From Pseudomonas sp. ERMR1:02 (GTDB lineage: Bacteria; Pseudomonadota; Gammaproteobacteria; Pseudomonadales; Pseudomonadaceae): 64,000 nucleotides of DNA. The stretch covers positions 1 through 64,000 of the forward strand of contig NZ_NKJI01000026.1 of the NCBI RefSeq assembly GCF_002277815.1, given 5' to 3'. Both the position numbers and the translations under genes were made by a program. Below, piece by piece: positions 19,129-28,037 of the stretch (position 1 is its first letter; every line of letters begins with the position of its first letter). The notes below the pieces were generated by a model that searched no databases, was not told the DNA's origin, and saw nothing but the letters and a program-made list of their open reading frames with translations.

Positions 19129-20082
19129 ATGGCTGAATTTCTGTTACGCAAATTACTCGCGCTGATCGCGACCCTGTTGTCGGTGTCGCTGATCGTGTTC
19201 GTCGCCCTCGAACTGAATATCGAGGACGTAGCGATCAACGTCCTTGGCCCCTACTCCGCCGCCGACCAGCGTGCCGCCTGGCTGCTGGAACATGGCTACA
19301 ACCAACCGTTCCTGTGGCGCTATCTGGTATGGCTGAAGGATTTCGTCACTGGCGACTGGGGCACTTCGGTGCACTTTCGCGAACCGGTGATCAACCTGCT
19401 GCTGCCTAACCTGGCGCAAACCCTGATCCTCGCCGGGCTGGCGTTGCTGGTGATGGTGCCGGTGGCGTTGACCCTGGGCATTCTGGCCGGTATTCGCCAG
19501 GGCTCGGTGGTTGACCGTTTAGTGTCGTTCCTGTCGATCGTCACCACCTCGATCCCGGACTTCGCCAGCGCGGTGTTCGTCTCGGCGATCTTCGTGTTCT
19601 GGCTCAACTGGCTGCCGGGCGTGAGCAGCATGAGCGATGGTTTCAACGCGGCCGAGTTGGCGCTGCCGCTGATGGTGCTGTGCCTGTTCGGCATCGGTTA
19701 CCTGGCGCGGATCACCCGCGCCTCGATGGTCGAAGTGATGCAGGCGCCGTACATCCGCACCGCTCGCCTCAAGGGTGCGTCGACTTCACGCATCGTGCTG
19801 CGCCATGCCCTGCGCAACGTACTCATCGCACCCATCACGGTGATCATGCTGTACATCCCGTGGCTGCTGTCGAACGTGATCGTGGTCGAGGTGTTCTTCG
19901 CCTACAAAGGCTTCGGCTCGTTGCTCTACACCGCGTCCCTGAACCACGACGTCTACCTGATCGAAGCCTGCGCGATGATCAGCGGCGCAGTGGTCGGCGC
20001 GACGAAAATCTTTTCCGACCTGGCCTACACCTGGCTCAACCCGCGCATCACCCTGCGCAGTCTTGGCGGAGGTGGCCAATGA
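19129..20082 (+). CDS. ABC transporter permease (DppB/OppB type)
   Basis: A 317-residue inner-membrane permease with six hydrophobic segments. The N-terminal MAEFLLRKLLALIATLLSVS and the coupling-helix EAA motif (VMQAPYIRTARLKGAS, about residues 205-220) identify the first permease of dipeptide/oligopeptide/opine importers. It follows the binding protein by 76 bases and overlaps the next permease by four bases (ATGA at 20079-20082), indicating translational coupling. Confidence 0.93.
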   Translation: MAEFLLRKLLALIATLLSVSLIVFVALELNIEDVAINVLGPYSAADQRAAWLLEHGYNQPFLWRYLVWLKDFVTGDWGTSVHFREPVINLLLPNLAQTLILAGLALLVMVPVALTLGILAGIRQGSVVDRLVSFLSIVTTSIPDFASAVFVSAIFVFWLNWLPGVSSMSDGFNAAELALPLMVLCLFGIGYLARITRASMVEVMQAPYIRTARLKGASTSRIVLRHALRNVLIAPITVIMLYIPWLLSNVIVVEVFFAYKGFGSLLYTASLNHDVYLIEACAMISGAVVGATKIFSDLAYTWLNPRITLRSLGGGGQ

Positions 20083-20914
20083 GCTTCCTGCAATCGTTCA
20101 AACACCCCTGGCGTTGCTCGGCTTGCTGCTGGTGGGCGGCTGGGTGCTGGTCGCGGCGTTTGCGCCGTGGCTGGCGCCCCATGATCCGCTGGCCAGCTTC
20201 AGCCCGCTGCTCACGCCAATGACCGCTGATCCCGACGGCCAGAGCTTCCTGCTGGGCACCGATGTGATTGGCCGGGACATTCTTTCGCGGCTGATCTGGG
20301 GCACTCGCACCGTGCTGTTCTGGTCGATCCTCGCCACGCTGACCGCGTTCGCCGTGGGCATTGCCATGGGCTTGTGCGCCGGCTATTTCAACGGCAAGGT
20401 CGATGCCTTTCTGTCGTACGTCGCCGACACCGTGCTGTCGTTCCCGGTGCTGGTGCTGTACATCGTGATCATCATCGCCCTCGGCGCTTCGGCGCTGAAC
20501 ATCCTGATCGCGGTGACCTTCACCAGTGCCCCGGCGATCTTTCGCATCATGCGCGCACTGACCATCGACATCCGTTCGCGCGACTACGTGCTCAGCGCCA
20601 TCACCCAGGGCGAAGGTTCGCTGCGCATCATGCTGGTGGAAATCCTGCCCAACTGTGGCGGGCCGCTGATCGTCGATTTCTGCCTGCGCATCGGCTACAC
20701 CGCGATCATGATCGGCGCCCTCGATTTCCTCGGCCTCGGTCTGCCACCGCCGACCCCGGACTGGGGCGGCATGATCAACGAAGGTCGCAGCATGGCCATC
20801 GCCTTCCCGCACCTGGTGATCTTCCCGTGCATTGCCATCTCCACCCTGATGCTGGGCCTGAGCCTGCTGGCGGACGGTCTGGACGAACACGCGCAGAAAG
20901 GCGCAAGGAGCTGA
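20079..20914 (+). pseudogene. ABC transporter permease (DppC/OppC type), N-terminal frameshift
   Basis: The ATG at 20079 overlaps the previous stop as ATGA. After ten codons the frame is lost at 20105-20108, where CCCC should be CCCCC; restoring it gives a 278-residue permease with LALLGLLLVGGWVL as the first membrane segment. The DppC signature is clear: FLLGTDVIGRDILSRLIWG, and the EAA loop ALTIDIRSRDYVLSAITQGE. A translation starting at 20063 in the other frame gives an artificial N-terminus. It pairs with the DppB-type subunit. The lesion looks like a sequencing error. Confidence 0.85.
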
Positions 20915-20916
20915 GC

Positions 20917-22575
20917 ATGAGCAACCTACAGAACCTGCAACAAGTGCTGCGCGTGGAGAACCTCTCCATCGAACTGCCGACCGGCGCCGACCGTAGCCAC
21001 GCCGTACAAGGCATCAGCCTGGATGTGCGCAAGGGAGAAATCCTCTGCGTGATCGGCGAGTCTGGCTCGGGCAAATCGGTGCTGTCGGCAGCGATCATGG
21101 GCGACTACGCCAAAGGCCTGCGGCATAGCGAAGGGGTGATCGATTTCCTGGGCGACGACATTTGCCGCATGCCAGAAGACACCTTGCGCAAACTGCGCGG
21201 CAACCGCATCGCGATGATTTTCCAGGAGCCCATGGCGGCCCTCAATCCGGCGATCCGCATCGGCCAGCAAGTCGAGGAAATCTTCGACATTCATGCACCG
21301 CAAATGCCCGCCGCCGAGCGTCGTGAACGCATGCTCGCGCTGCTCGATTCAACCCACTTGCCCGACCCACCACGGATTGCCAACAGCTTTCCCCACCAGC
21401 TCTCCGGTGGCCAATGCCAGCGTGTGGTGATTGCCATGGCCCTGGCCATGAACCCCGATCTGTTAATCGCTGACGAACCGACCACTGCCCTCGACGTAAC
21501 CACCCAGGCGCAAGTACTCAAACTGGTGCGCGAACTACGCGGGCGTGGCCAGCACGGGATTCTGTTTATCACCCACGACTTCGGTGTGGTCGCGGAGATC
21601 GCCGACCGCATCGCCGTGATGGAAGGTGGACGCCTGGTGGAAATCGGCTTACGCGACCAGGTGCTCAACGCCCCGGTACACCCCTATACACGCAAACTGA
21701 TTGCCGCCGTGCCAGCGCTGCACCCGGAACTGCACAAGCCCAGCGCCGACTCTGAGCTGGCGTTACGCATCGAGCACTTGAACAAAACCTACAACGTCGG
21801 TGGCCGTTCGGTGGCCGCGCTCAAGGATGTCTCGCTGCAGCTGCCACGGGGCAAGACCCTGGCGATTGTCGGTGAGTCCGGCTCGGGCAAGAGCACCCTG
21901 GTAAAGGCCGCGATTCGCCTGGTGGACAGCGACAGCGGTCACGTCTGGGTCGGTGACACCGACTTCCTAGCCTTACGCGGCGGGGCGCTGGCGGCCAATC
22001 GGCGACGCATCCAGATGATTTTCCAGGACCCTTACGGCTCGCTCAATCCGCGCCACCGGGTTGGCGACATCATCGCCCGTGCCGCGCAACTGCGCGGGCT
22101 GTCCGCCAAAGATGCCTGGACCGAGGCTGGCGACTTGCTGGAGCAGGTCGGGCTCAAACGTGACGCGCTCAAGCGCAAGCCCCGACAGTTTTCCGGAGGT
22201 CAGCGCCAACGCATCGGCATTGCCAGGGCACTGGCGATGCGCCCTGAAGTGTTGATCGCCGACGAAAGCGTTTCGGCGCTCGATGTCTCGGTGCAGAAAC
22301 AGGTTCTGGAGTTACTCGCGCAGCTGCAACAACGACTGAACCTGAGCATTTTGTTCATCACCCACGACCTGCGGGTCGCGGCGCAGATCAGCGACTACAT
22401 CGCGGTGATGCGCCAGGGTGAAGTGGTGGAATACGGCACGGCGGAACAGGTGTTGCTGCGCCCACAAAACACCTACACCCAGACCCTGCTGGCTGCGGCT
22501 CCTGGCGCTTCGGCGATACCGGTGGCGCCCGTCCCGGAACAACCACTGAGGCTGATCAGACCTCAAGCCAACTGA
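20917..22575 (+). CDS. Fused dual ATP-binding protein of peptide/opine ABC importer (DppD-DppF)
   Basis: A 552-residue protein with two ABC ATPase domains. Domain 1 has Walker A GESGSGKSV, signature LSGGQCQRV and Walker B LLIADEPTTALD. Domain 2 has GESGSGKSTL, the signature FSGGQRQRIG and VLIADESVSALD. The second Walker B has Ser after the catalytic Glu, as in other fused subunits. ATG 20917 follows AGGAG and lies two bases after the upstream stop. It energises the two permeases at the inner face of the membrane. All nucleotide motifs are intact. Confidence 0.94.
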   Translation: MSNLQNLQQVLRVENLSIELPTGADRSHAVQGISLDVRKGEILCVIGESGSGKSVLSAAIMGDYAKGLRHSEGVIDFLGDDICRMPEDTLRKLRGNRIAMIFQEPMAALNPAIRIGQQVEEIFDIHAPQMPAAERRERMLALLDSTHLPDPPRIANSFPHQLSGGQCQRVVIAMALAMNPDLLIADEPTTALDVTTQAQVLKLVRELRGRGQHGILFITHDFGVVAEIADRIAVMEGGRLVEIGLRDQVLNAPVHPYTRKLIAAVPALHPELHKPSADSELALRIEHLNKTYNVGGRSVAALKDVSLQLPRGKTLAIVGESGSGKSTLVKAAIRLVDSDSGHVWVGDTDFLALRGGALAANRRRIQMIFQDPYGSLNPRHRVGDIIARAAQLRGLSAKDAWTEAGDLLEQVGLKRDALKRKPRQFSGGQRQRIGIARALAMRPEVLIADESVSALDVSVQKQVLELLAQLQQRLNLSILFITHDLRVAAQISDYIAVMRQGEVVEYGTAEQVLLRPQNTYTQTLLAAAPGASAIPVAPVPEQPLRLIRPQAN

Positions 22576-22661
22576 CCCGCACAACCCTTTCCCCATGCCG
22601 CAGCGTTTGCTGCGGCCCGGGCTGCTGTTGCCAACAATAATCAGAAACAGGGAGTAAGACT

Positions 22662-23843
22662 TTGCGCACATCCACCCCTCGCGCTATCAGTTCCATCGCT
22701 TCGATCGCACTGTTTGGTGCCTTCGCTGCACCCGCCATGGCGATCCAGGTCACCGACAACCTCGACCTCGGCGGCGCCGTTCGTGCCCGCTGGGATTACG
22801 ACCCGGATCGTGACATCCAGAGCTTCGGCCTGGACACTGTGTTCCTCAGCGCCAAGTACAACTCTGACACCTGGATCGGTGACGCCCAGTACCGGTTCTA
22901 CGGACGCTCTTATCCTTACAAGTACACCAAGAACTACGGCGATATCCAATTCGCCAAGTTCGCGTGGGCCGGCTACAAGTTCAACCCCGACCAGCAGGTA
23001 CAGGTAGGCCTGAACACAGTACCGTTCGGCCTGCAGCCGTACTTCGGCAGCACCTTCTACGAAACCCTGGGCAACGTCATCGGCCTGGAAGACGTCCAAC
23101 AGATCGGTGCCAAGTACATCCAGCAAAGCGGCGACTGGAACGTCCAGGCCGGCTACTACCTGCGCCCCGCGTGGCAGGGTAAAGGCACCAGCAACGGCGT
23201 GACCTACTCAAGCGTAGTGTCCGAGGCTGACAGCTATGTCACCGACGGCAGTAATAACCAGGAACGCAACACCGTGGTGCTGCGCGTCGCCAAGGCTCTG
23301 GACCTGGGCCCGTGGAAGTCCGAAGTCGGCGTGTCGGGCCTGACCTCGTCCCTTGAGAACAAGGACACCAACAACGATGGCCGGCGCAATGCCGTGGCGG
23401 TGCATTACCTGGGCAAGAACGGCCCGTGGGGCGTGCAGTTGCAGGCGGCGCGCCAGCAGATGTCACCGCGCAACCCCGGTAGCGACGAACTGGTGACCCT
23501 CGGCGGTTACGACGGCACCTACAACGTCGCCAGTCGCGGCAATCTGTACGTGGCGGACCTGAGCTACGACGTTGGCGGCAAGTACCTGTTCGATCAGATC
23601 AGCGATGTGAAGCTGTATGCCAACTACAGCGCATTCGACAAATCCGCCGACGAGTTCAAGACCTCACAACGGATGATCTTCGGCACCTCGTTCGCAGTCA
23701 GCAAATTGTGGGTCTACACCGAATGGCTGTACGGCAAGAACGACCCGTACATTGGTGGCAGCAGCTATACCCAGAGCCTGGGGGCTGGCGGGACGGATCA
23801 TTGGGAGAATCAGCTGTACATGAACATTGGGTATTACTTCTGA
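22662..23843 (+). CDS. Outer-membrane porin, TTG start
   Basis: A 393-residue beta-barrel protein. Residues 1-27 are a signal peptide ending PAMA; the frame begins at TTG 22662 with GGGAG upstream, and the next ATG lies inside the signal sequence, so TTG is the likely start. The mature part alternates short polar turns with aromatic beta strands and ends in NIGYYF, the C-terminal Phe expected for outer-membrane assembly. It closes the ABC importer operon and probably admits the same solute across the outer membrane. It is not a typical OprD; the exact porin family is uncertain. Confidence 0.85.
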   Translation: MRTSTPRAISSIASIALFGAFAAPAMAIQVTDNLDLGGAVRARWDYDPDRDIQSFGLDTVFLSAKYNSDTWIGDAQYRFYGRSYPYKYTKNYGDIQFAKFAWAGYKFNPDQQVQVGLNTVPFGLQPYFGSTFYETLGNVIGLEDVQQIGAKYIQQSGDWNVQAGYYLRPAWQGKGTSNGVTYSSVVSEADSYVTDGSNNQERNTVVLRVAKALDLGPWKSEVGVSGLTSSLENKDTNNDGRRNAVAVHYLGKNGPWGVQLQAARQQMSPRNPGSDELVTLGGYDGTYNVASRGNLYVADLSYDVGGKYLFDQISDVKLYANYSAFDKSADEFKTSQRMIFGTSFAVSKLWVYTEWLYGKNDPYIGGSSYTQSLGAGGTDHWENQLYMNIGYYF

Positions 23844-23870
23844 TCCCGAATATTTGGCGTTCTTGAGGAC

Positions 23871-23945
23871 GCCTTCGCGGGCAAGCCTCGCTCCTACAGG
23901 GGATTTTTGCCCCCCCTGTAGGAGCGAGGCTTGCCCGCGAAGGCG
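23871..23945. repeat. REPIN 9
   Basis: GCCTTCGCGGGCAAGCCTCG and its complement flank a short GGGG/CCCC spacer. The REPs here are in the opposite (outward) order from the other doublets, with about 20 bases between. Confidence 0.85.
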
Positions 23946-24036
23946 TTTGCCCAAACAACACTTGCATCGGCTCCTTGCCAATAGTCAGATAGGCACCACA
24001 AAGCACTCTAAAAAAACAATAAACGAGCCCCCTCCC

Positions 24037-24912
24037 ATGCGTCAACTGCCCTCGCTCAACATGCTGCGCGTCTTCGAAGAGGTCGCGCGGCACCGTAGTT
24101 TCAGCCAGGCAGCCCTTGGATTGAACGTCACCCAAGGTGCGGTGAGCCGACAGATCAAGCAACTCGAAGACTATCTCGGCGTGGCGCTGTTCATCCGTAC
24201 GCCACAAGGCCTGTCACTGACCGAAGCCGGTCTCGCCCTCTCCCCACAACTAAGCGACGCCTTCGACCACCTCGAACGCGCCCTGCAAGCGGTGCGTGTG
24301 CCCAACCTGCGTCAGCGCCTGAGGATCGTCGCACCGCCGACCTGGGCGACCCGTTGGCTGTCGGCTCATCTGCGCGCATTCGTCCAGCGCTACCCCGACA
24401 TCAGTCTTAGCGTGACCAACCAGATGGGCCATGAAAGCCTCGCGGAAATCGACTGCCACATCCGCTTCGGCCTCGAAGCGGCCGGTCATTGCCACAGTCA
24501 GTTGCTGGTGATGGAACGTCATATCGCCGTCGCCAGCCCGGAGCTGTTCAACGGCGAGCAGCCGCCGGACCTGCGTCAGTTTCCATTGCTGCACATCCTG
24601 CATAACGGCAAGCGCTTGAAGGTCTGGGAAAACTGGCTGACCGCGATGGGCCGGGAGGACGTCGATGCAGAACAAGGGCTGGAATTCAGCACCCTGGACC
24701 AGGTGATCCACACCGCACTGGCGGGTGGCGGATTAGCCGTGATCGACCGGCAGATGATCGAAAAGGAACTGGCCAATGGCAGCCTCGTGCCAATCACCCC
24801 GGTGGAAGTGATCGGGCCGTATGGCTATTGGCTGGATGTGGCGAACGACAAATGGGGGTTGTCGAAGGTACGGTTGTTTACCGAGTGGCTGGAGCTGGTC
24901 AGCAATCCTTGA
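24037..24912 (+). CDS. GcvA-like LysR regulator
   Basis: A 291-residue regulator starting at ATG 24037 (MRQLPSLNMLRVFEEVARH). The helix-turn-helix is SFSQAALGLNVTQGAVSRQ, followed by a GcvA-type effector domain with DCHIRFGLE and GGGLAVIDRQM. It is convergent with the MFS transporter gene of the next cluster, which lies on the other strand, and follows the porin operon by about 190 bases with REPIN 9 between. It may regulate the downstream aldehyde cluster, but it is not divergently placed, so this is uncertain. Confidence 0.92.
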   Translation: MRQLPSLNMLRVFEEVARHRSFSQAALGLNVTQGAVSRQIKQLEDYLGVALFIRTPQGLSLTEAGLALSPQLSDAFDHLERALQAVRVPNLRQRLRIVAPPTWATRWLSAHLRAFVQRYPDISLSVTNQMGHESLAEIDCHIRFGLEAAGHCHSQLLVMERHIAVASPELFNGEQPPDLRQFPLLHILHNGKRLKVWENWLTAMGREDVDAEQGLEFSTLDQVIHTALAGGGLAVIDRQMIEKELANGSLVPITPVEVIGPYGYWLDVANDKWGLSKVRLFTEWLELVSNP

Positions 24913-24926
24913 AGCAACTTTGCCCC

Positions 24927-25027
24927 CTGTAGGAGCGAGCCTGCTCGCGATGGTCGTCAACGATAACGCTGAGCACCTGGCACCCCGTGGCGCGCTCTGG
25001 CTCATCGCGAGCAGGCTCGCTCCTACA
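24927..25027. repeat. REPIN 10
   Basis: Arms CTGTAGGAGCGAGCCTGCTC and complement; spacer begins GGTCGTCAACGATAACGC. Sits between convergent LysR and MFS genes, possibly acting as a bidirectional transcript end. Confidence 0.9.
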
Positions 25028-25046
25028 ATGGAACGTTGCCAGCGTG

Positions 25047-26411
25047 TTAGACCGGCGTAGCCATTTTCACTGCAACGGCAGCATCCGCCTCCACCGGACT
25101 CTGCGCCTTGCACGCCTGGCTCAAGGTCAGCGACTTGGTCTCCGGCGCCCAGGCCCAGGACAGCAACGCGCCAATCGCCAGGATCGCCGCCAGAATGCCC
25201 ATGGTCGGGCTCAGGCCGATCCCCGCCACACTCACCGGCAACAGGAAGGTGCTGACCGCCGAACCCAGACGGCTGACAGCGGTGGCCAGACCGATGCCGC
25301 TGGCGCGCACTTCGGTCGGGAAGCTCTCGGCTGGGAACACACCTACCAAATTACTCACCGCCGACAACACCAGGGTAAACAGCCCGAACACCAGGACCAT
25401 CAAGGACGCCGCACTGCCCGGCAACGCCGCCAACAGGAACAAGGCGACGGCGAGGATGATGAACGAGTTGATCAGGAACCCACGGCGAGTGAATTTTATC
25501 GTGCACCAGATGCCGATCAGCGCACCCAGAATCAGCAGCATGTTCAGCATCAGTTCGGTGCCAAAACCTTCGGCCAGACCCATCTTCTGCAGGATCGACG
25601 GCAGGAAGGTGTAGATGGCGAAATACGGCATGACGATGCAGACGAAGAACAGGCAATTGAACGCAGTACGTTTGCGGTATTCACGACTGAACAGCACCGC
25701 GTAGCCGGAGCGGGTTTCGGTGGATTGGGTTTCGTCGAGTTCGACGTTGTCGCCCAGGTGTTTCTTGACGATCGCTCGCGCCTCGGCGATGCGACCCTGA
25801 TTGACCAGCCAGCGAGGCGACTCCGGGGTGCCAATGCGTGCGATCAGGATCAGCGCCGCCGGGATCGCCGACGAAGCCAGCATCCAGCGCCAGGCATCGT
25901 CGCCAAGGCTGAGCATCGCGGTGCCGACGAAGGTCGCCGCGACGTAACCGAAGGTCCAGATCACGCTGAACGAACCGAGCAACACCCCACGGTGTTTCTT
26001 CGGTGCGAACTCGGCCAGCATGGCGTGACCGACGCTGAAGTCACCGCCAAGACCGATACCGATCAACACTCGACAGAGAAACAGGCTCATCGCCGTTTCC
26101 ACGTAGAACTGCATCACCGACGCGATGGTGATCAGCACGAAGCTGACCAGGAAGATTTTCTGCCGCCCGACCTTGTCGGAAATCCAGCCGAAAAACAGAC
26201 TGCCCATAAACAAACCGATCAGCGCCGAAGCCCCGATCAGCCCTTGCCAGAAGGCATCGAGTTGCATCTGCGGGCTTAGCAGGGTGAAGGCGATACCGAT
26301 CAGGCCGAGGATGTAACCGTCAGTGAAATGCGCACCGAAGGTCAGGCCGGCGATTTTGATGTGAAAGCGGCCGATGGGCAGGTCGTCGATTTTTACCGGT
26401 TGTACGGACAT
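25047..26411 (-). CDS. MFS transporter (metabolite:H+ symporter type)
   Basis: A 454-residue permease with twelve predicted membrane segments. The A-motif GWISDKVGRQ between TM2 and TM3 and the GIGLGGDFSVGHAMLAEFAP segment in TM4 match the sugar porter/aromatic acid symporter group. The cytoplasmic PESPRWLVNQGR after TM6 is also diagnostic. It is the last gene of a cluster with aldehyde dehydrogenase, aldo-keto reductase and the Fae homologue, all on this strand, suggesting import of the carbon source that yields a reactive aldehyde. Confidence 0.92.
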   Translation of the reverse strand: MSVQPVKIDDLPIGRFHIKIAGLTFGAHFTDGYILGLIGIAFTLLSPQMQLDAFWQGLIGASALIGLFMGSLFFGWISDKVGRQKIFLVSFVLITIASVMQFYVETAMSLFLCRVLIGIGLGGDFSVGHAMLAEFAPKKHRGVLLGSFSVIWTFGYVAATFVGTAMLSLGDDAWRWMLASSAIPAALILIARIGTPESPRWLVNQGRIAEARAIVKKHLGDNVELDETQSTETRSGYAVLFSREYRKRTAFNCLFFVCIVMPYFAIYTFLPSILQKMGLAEGFGTELMLNMLLILGALIGIWCTIKFTRRGFLINSFIILAVALFLLAALPGSAASLMVLVFGLFTLVLSAVSNLVGVFPAESFPTEVRASGIGLATAVSRLGSAVSTFLLPVSVAGIGLSPTMGILAAILAIGALLSWAWAPETKSLTLSQACKAQSPVEADAAVAVKMATPV

Positions 26412-26480
26412 GTAAGTCTCCAGTTGTTGTTATTGACGGAGAAATGAAACCGATCGCTTTGGCTTTTTGCTTTTGGGCTT

Positions 26481-26574
26481 TTGTAGGAGCGAGGCTTGCC
26501 CGCGAAGAGGGAGTGTCAGCCTACATTTTATTGCCTGACACACCGCCTTCGCGGGCAAGCCTCGCTCCTACAGG
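26481..26574. repeat. REPIN 11
   Basis: Second REPIN class: arms TGTAGGAGCGAGGCTTGCCC; spacer GGAGTGTCAGCCTACA and TGCCTGACACACCGCC, lacking the ACGATAACGC core. Confidence 0.9.
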
Positions 26575-26588
26575 AGGCGTTTTTGCCG

Positions 26589-28037
26589 TTACAGGCCACC
26601 CATCAGCAGGTATTTGATTTCCAGGTAGTCATCCAGACCGTACTTCGAACCCTCACGACCCAGGCCCGATTCCTTGATGCCGCCGAACGGCGCCACTTCC
26701 GTGGAAATGATCCCTTCGTTGATCCCGACCATGCCCGCTTCCAGGCCTTCGGCCATGCGCCACACGCGGCCGATGTCACGGCTGTAGAAGTAGGCCGACA
26801 AACCGTATGGTGTGTCGTTAGCCCGTTGCAGCACTTCGGCTTCGTCCTTGAAACGGAAGCAGGCAGCTACCGGGCCGAAGGTTTCGTCCTGGGCAATCAG
26901 CATTTCGTTGCTGGCTTCAACAAGGATGGTCGGCTCATAGAACGTGCCGCCCAAGGCATGCCGGCGACCGCCGCACAGCAGCTTGGCGCCCTTTTCCAGC
27001 GCGTCACTGACGTGCAATTCGACCTTGGCCAACGCTGCTGCGTTGATCAACGGACCTTGTTCGGTGTCACCTTCCAGGGCGTTGCCCACGCGCATCGCCG
27101 CCACCGCTTCAGCGAGTTTGCCGGTGAAGGCTTCGTACACGCCGTCCTGAATGAAGAAGCGGTTCACGCAGACGCAGGTTTGCCCGGTGTTGCGGAATTT
27201 CGAGGCCATCGCGCCCTTCACCGCCGCGTCGATATCCGCGTCGTCGAAGACGATGAACGGGGCGTTGCCACCCAGTTCCAGCGAGACCTTTTTCAAGGTG
27301 TCGGCGGCCTGGCGCATCAGCAACTTGCCGGTGCGGGTGGAGCCGGTGAACGACAGTTTGCGCACAATGCCGGAGGCTTGCAGAGCGCCACCAATCGCCA
27401 CGGCATCGCCGGAGACCACGTTGAACACGCCAGAAGGAATGCCCGCCTGCTCGGCGAGCACCGCCAAAGCGAAAGCCGACAACGGCGTTTCTTCCGACGG
27501 CTTGAGGATCATCGTGCAACCGGCCGCCAATGCCGGGCCGACCTTGCGGGTGACCATGGCCAGCGGGAAGTTCCACGGGGTGATCGCCGCGACTACACCG
27601 ATGGCTTCCTTGACCACGATGATCCGCGCATCCGCCTTGTGGCTCGGAATTACATCGCCGTAAGCGCGCTTGGCTTCTTCGGCGAACCACTCCAGAAAAC
27701 TGGCGGCATATACCACTTCGCCCATGGCTTCGGCCAGCGGCTTGCCCTGTTCGCGGCTGAGCAAGGTGGCCAGATCCTTCTGGTTGCTCAACATCAACTC
27801 GCCCCAGCGCTTGATGCGCTGGCTGCGCTCCTTGGCTGTCAGCTTGCGCCAGGCGGGCAAGGCGCGATTGGCGGCAGCAATGGCCAGGTTGGTTTCTTCG
27901 GCGCCGGCCTTTTGTACATCGGCGATCAACTCGCCAGTGGCCGGGTTCAGCACCGGGTAAGTCGCACCACCGCTGGACCCCTCACCGCTAAACCAGTGTC
28001 CGTCGATGAAATTGCCGTGTCGAATCAACGCGCTCAT
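26589..28037 (-). CDS. Aldehyde dehydrogenase, succinate-semialdehyde dehydrogenase (GabD) family
   Basis: A 482-residue ALDH. It has TPWNFPLAM (substrate/NAD region), general base Glu in SLELGGNAPF, and nucleophile Cys in GQTCVCVNR, where the CVC pair is typical of GabD enzymes. It ends with GREGSKYGLDDYLEIKY, also GabD-like. Activity is NAD(P)-dependent oxidation of a semialdehyde to acid in the cytoplasm. It overlaps the aldo-keto reductase stop by four bases (28034-28037), so the two are translationally coupled. In this setting it may act on the aldehyde product of the pathway rather than on GABA-derived succinate semialdehyde. Confidence 0.92.
   Translation of the reverse strand: MSALIRHGNFIDGHWFSGEGSSGGATYPVLNPATGELIADVQKAGAEETNLAIAAANRALPAWRKLTAKERSQRIKRWGELMLSNQKDLATLLSREQGKPLAEAMGEVVYAASFLEWFAEEAKRAYGDVIPSHKADARIIVVKEAIGVVAAITPWNFPLAMVTRKVGPALAAGCTMILKPSEETPLSAFALAVLAEQAGIPSGVFNVVSGDAVAIGGALQASGIVRKLSFTGSTRTGKLLMRQAADTLKKVSLELGGNAPFIVFDDADIDAAVKGAMASKFRNTGQTCVCVNRFFIQDGVYEAFTGKLAEAVAAMRVGNALEGDTEQGPLINAAALAKVELHVSDALEKGAKLLCGGRRHALGGTFYEPTILVEASNEMLIAQDETFGPVAACFRFKDEAEVLQRANDTPYGLSAYFYSRDIGRVWRMAEGLEAGMVGINEGIISTEVAPFGGIKESGLGREGSKYGLDDYLEIKYLLMGGL

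Noticed and set aside
20063..20081. Alternative permease start at 20063
   Set aside because: It lies inside the previous gene in another frame; the ATGA overlap at 20079 and a restored C at 20105 give a normal DppC N-terminus.
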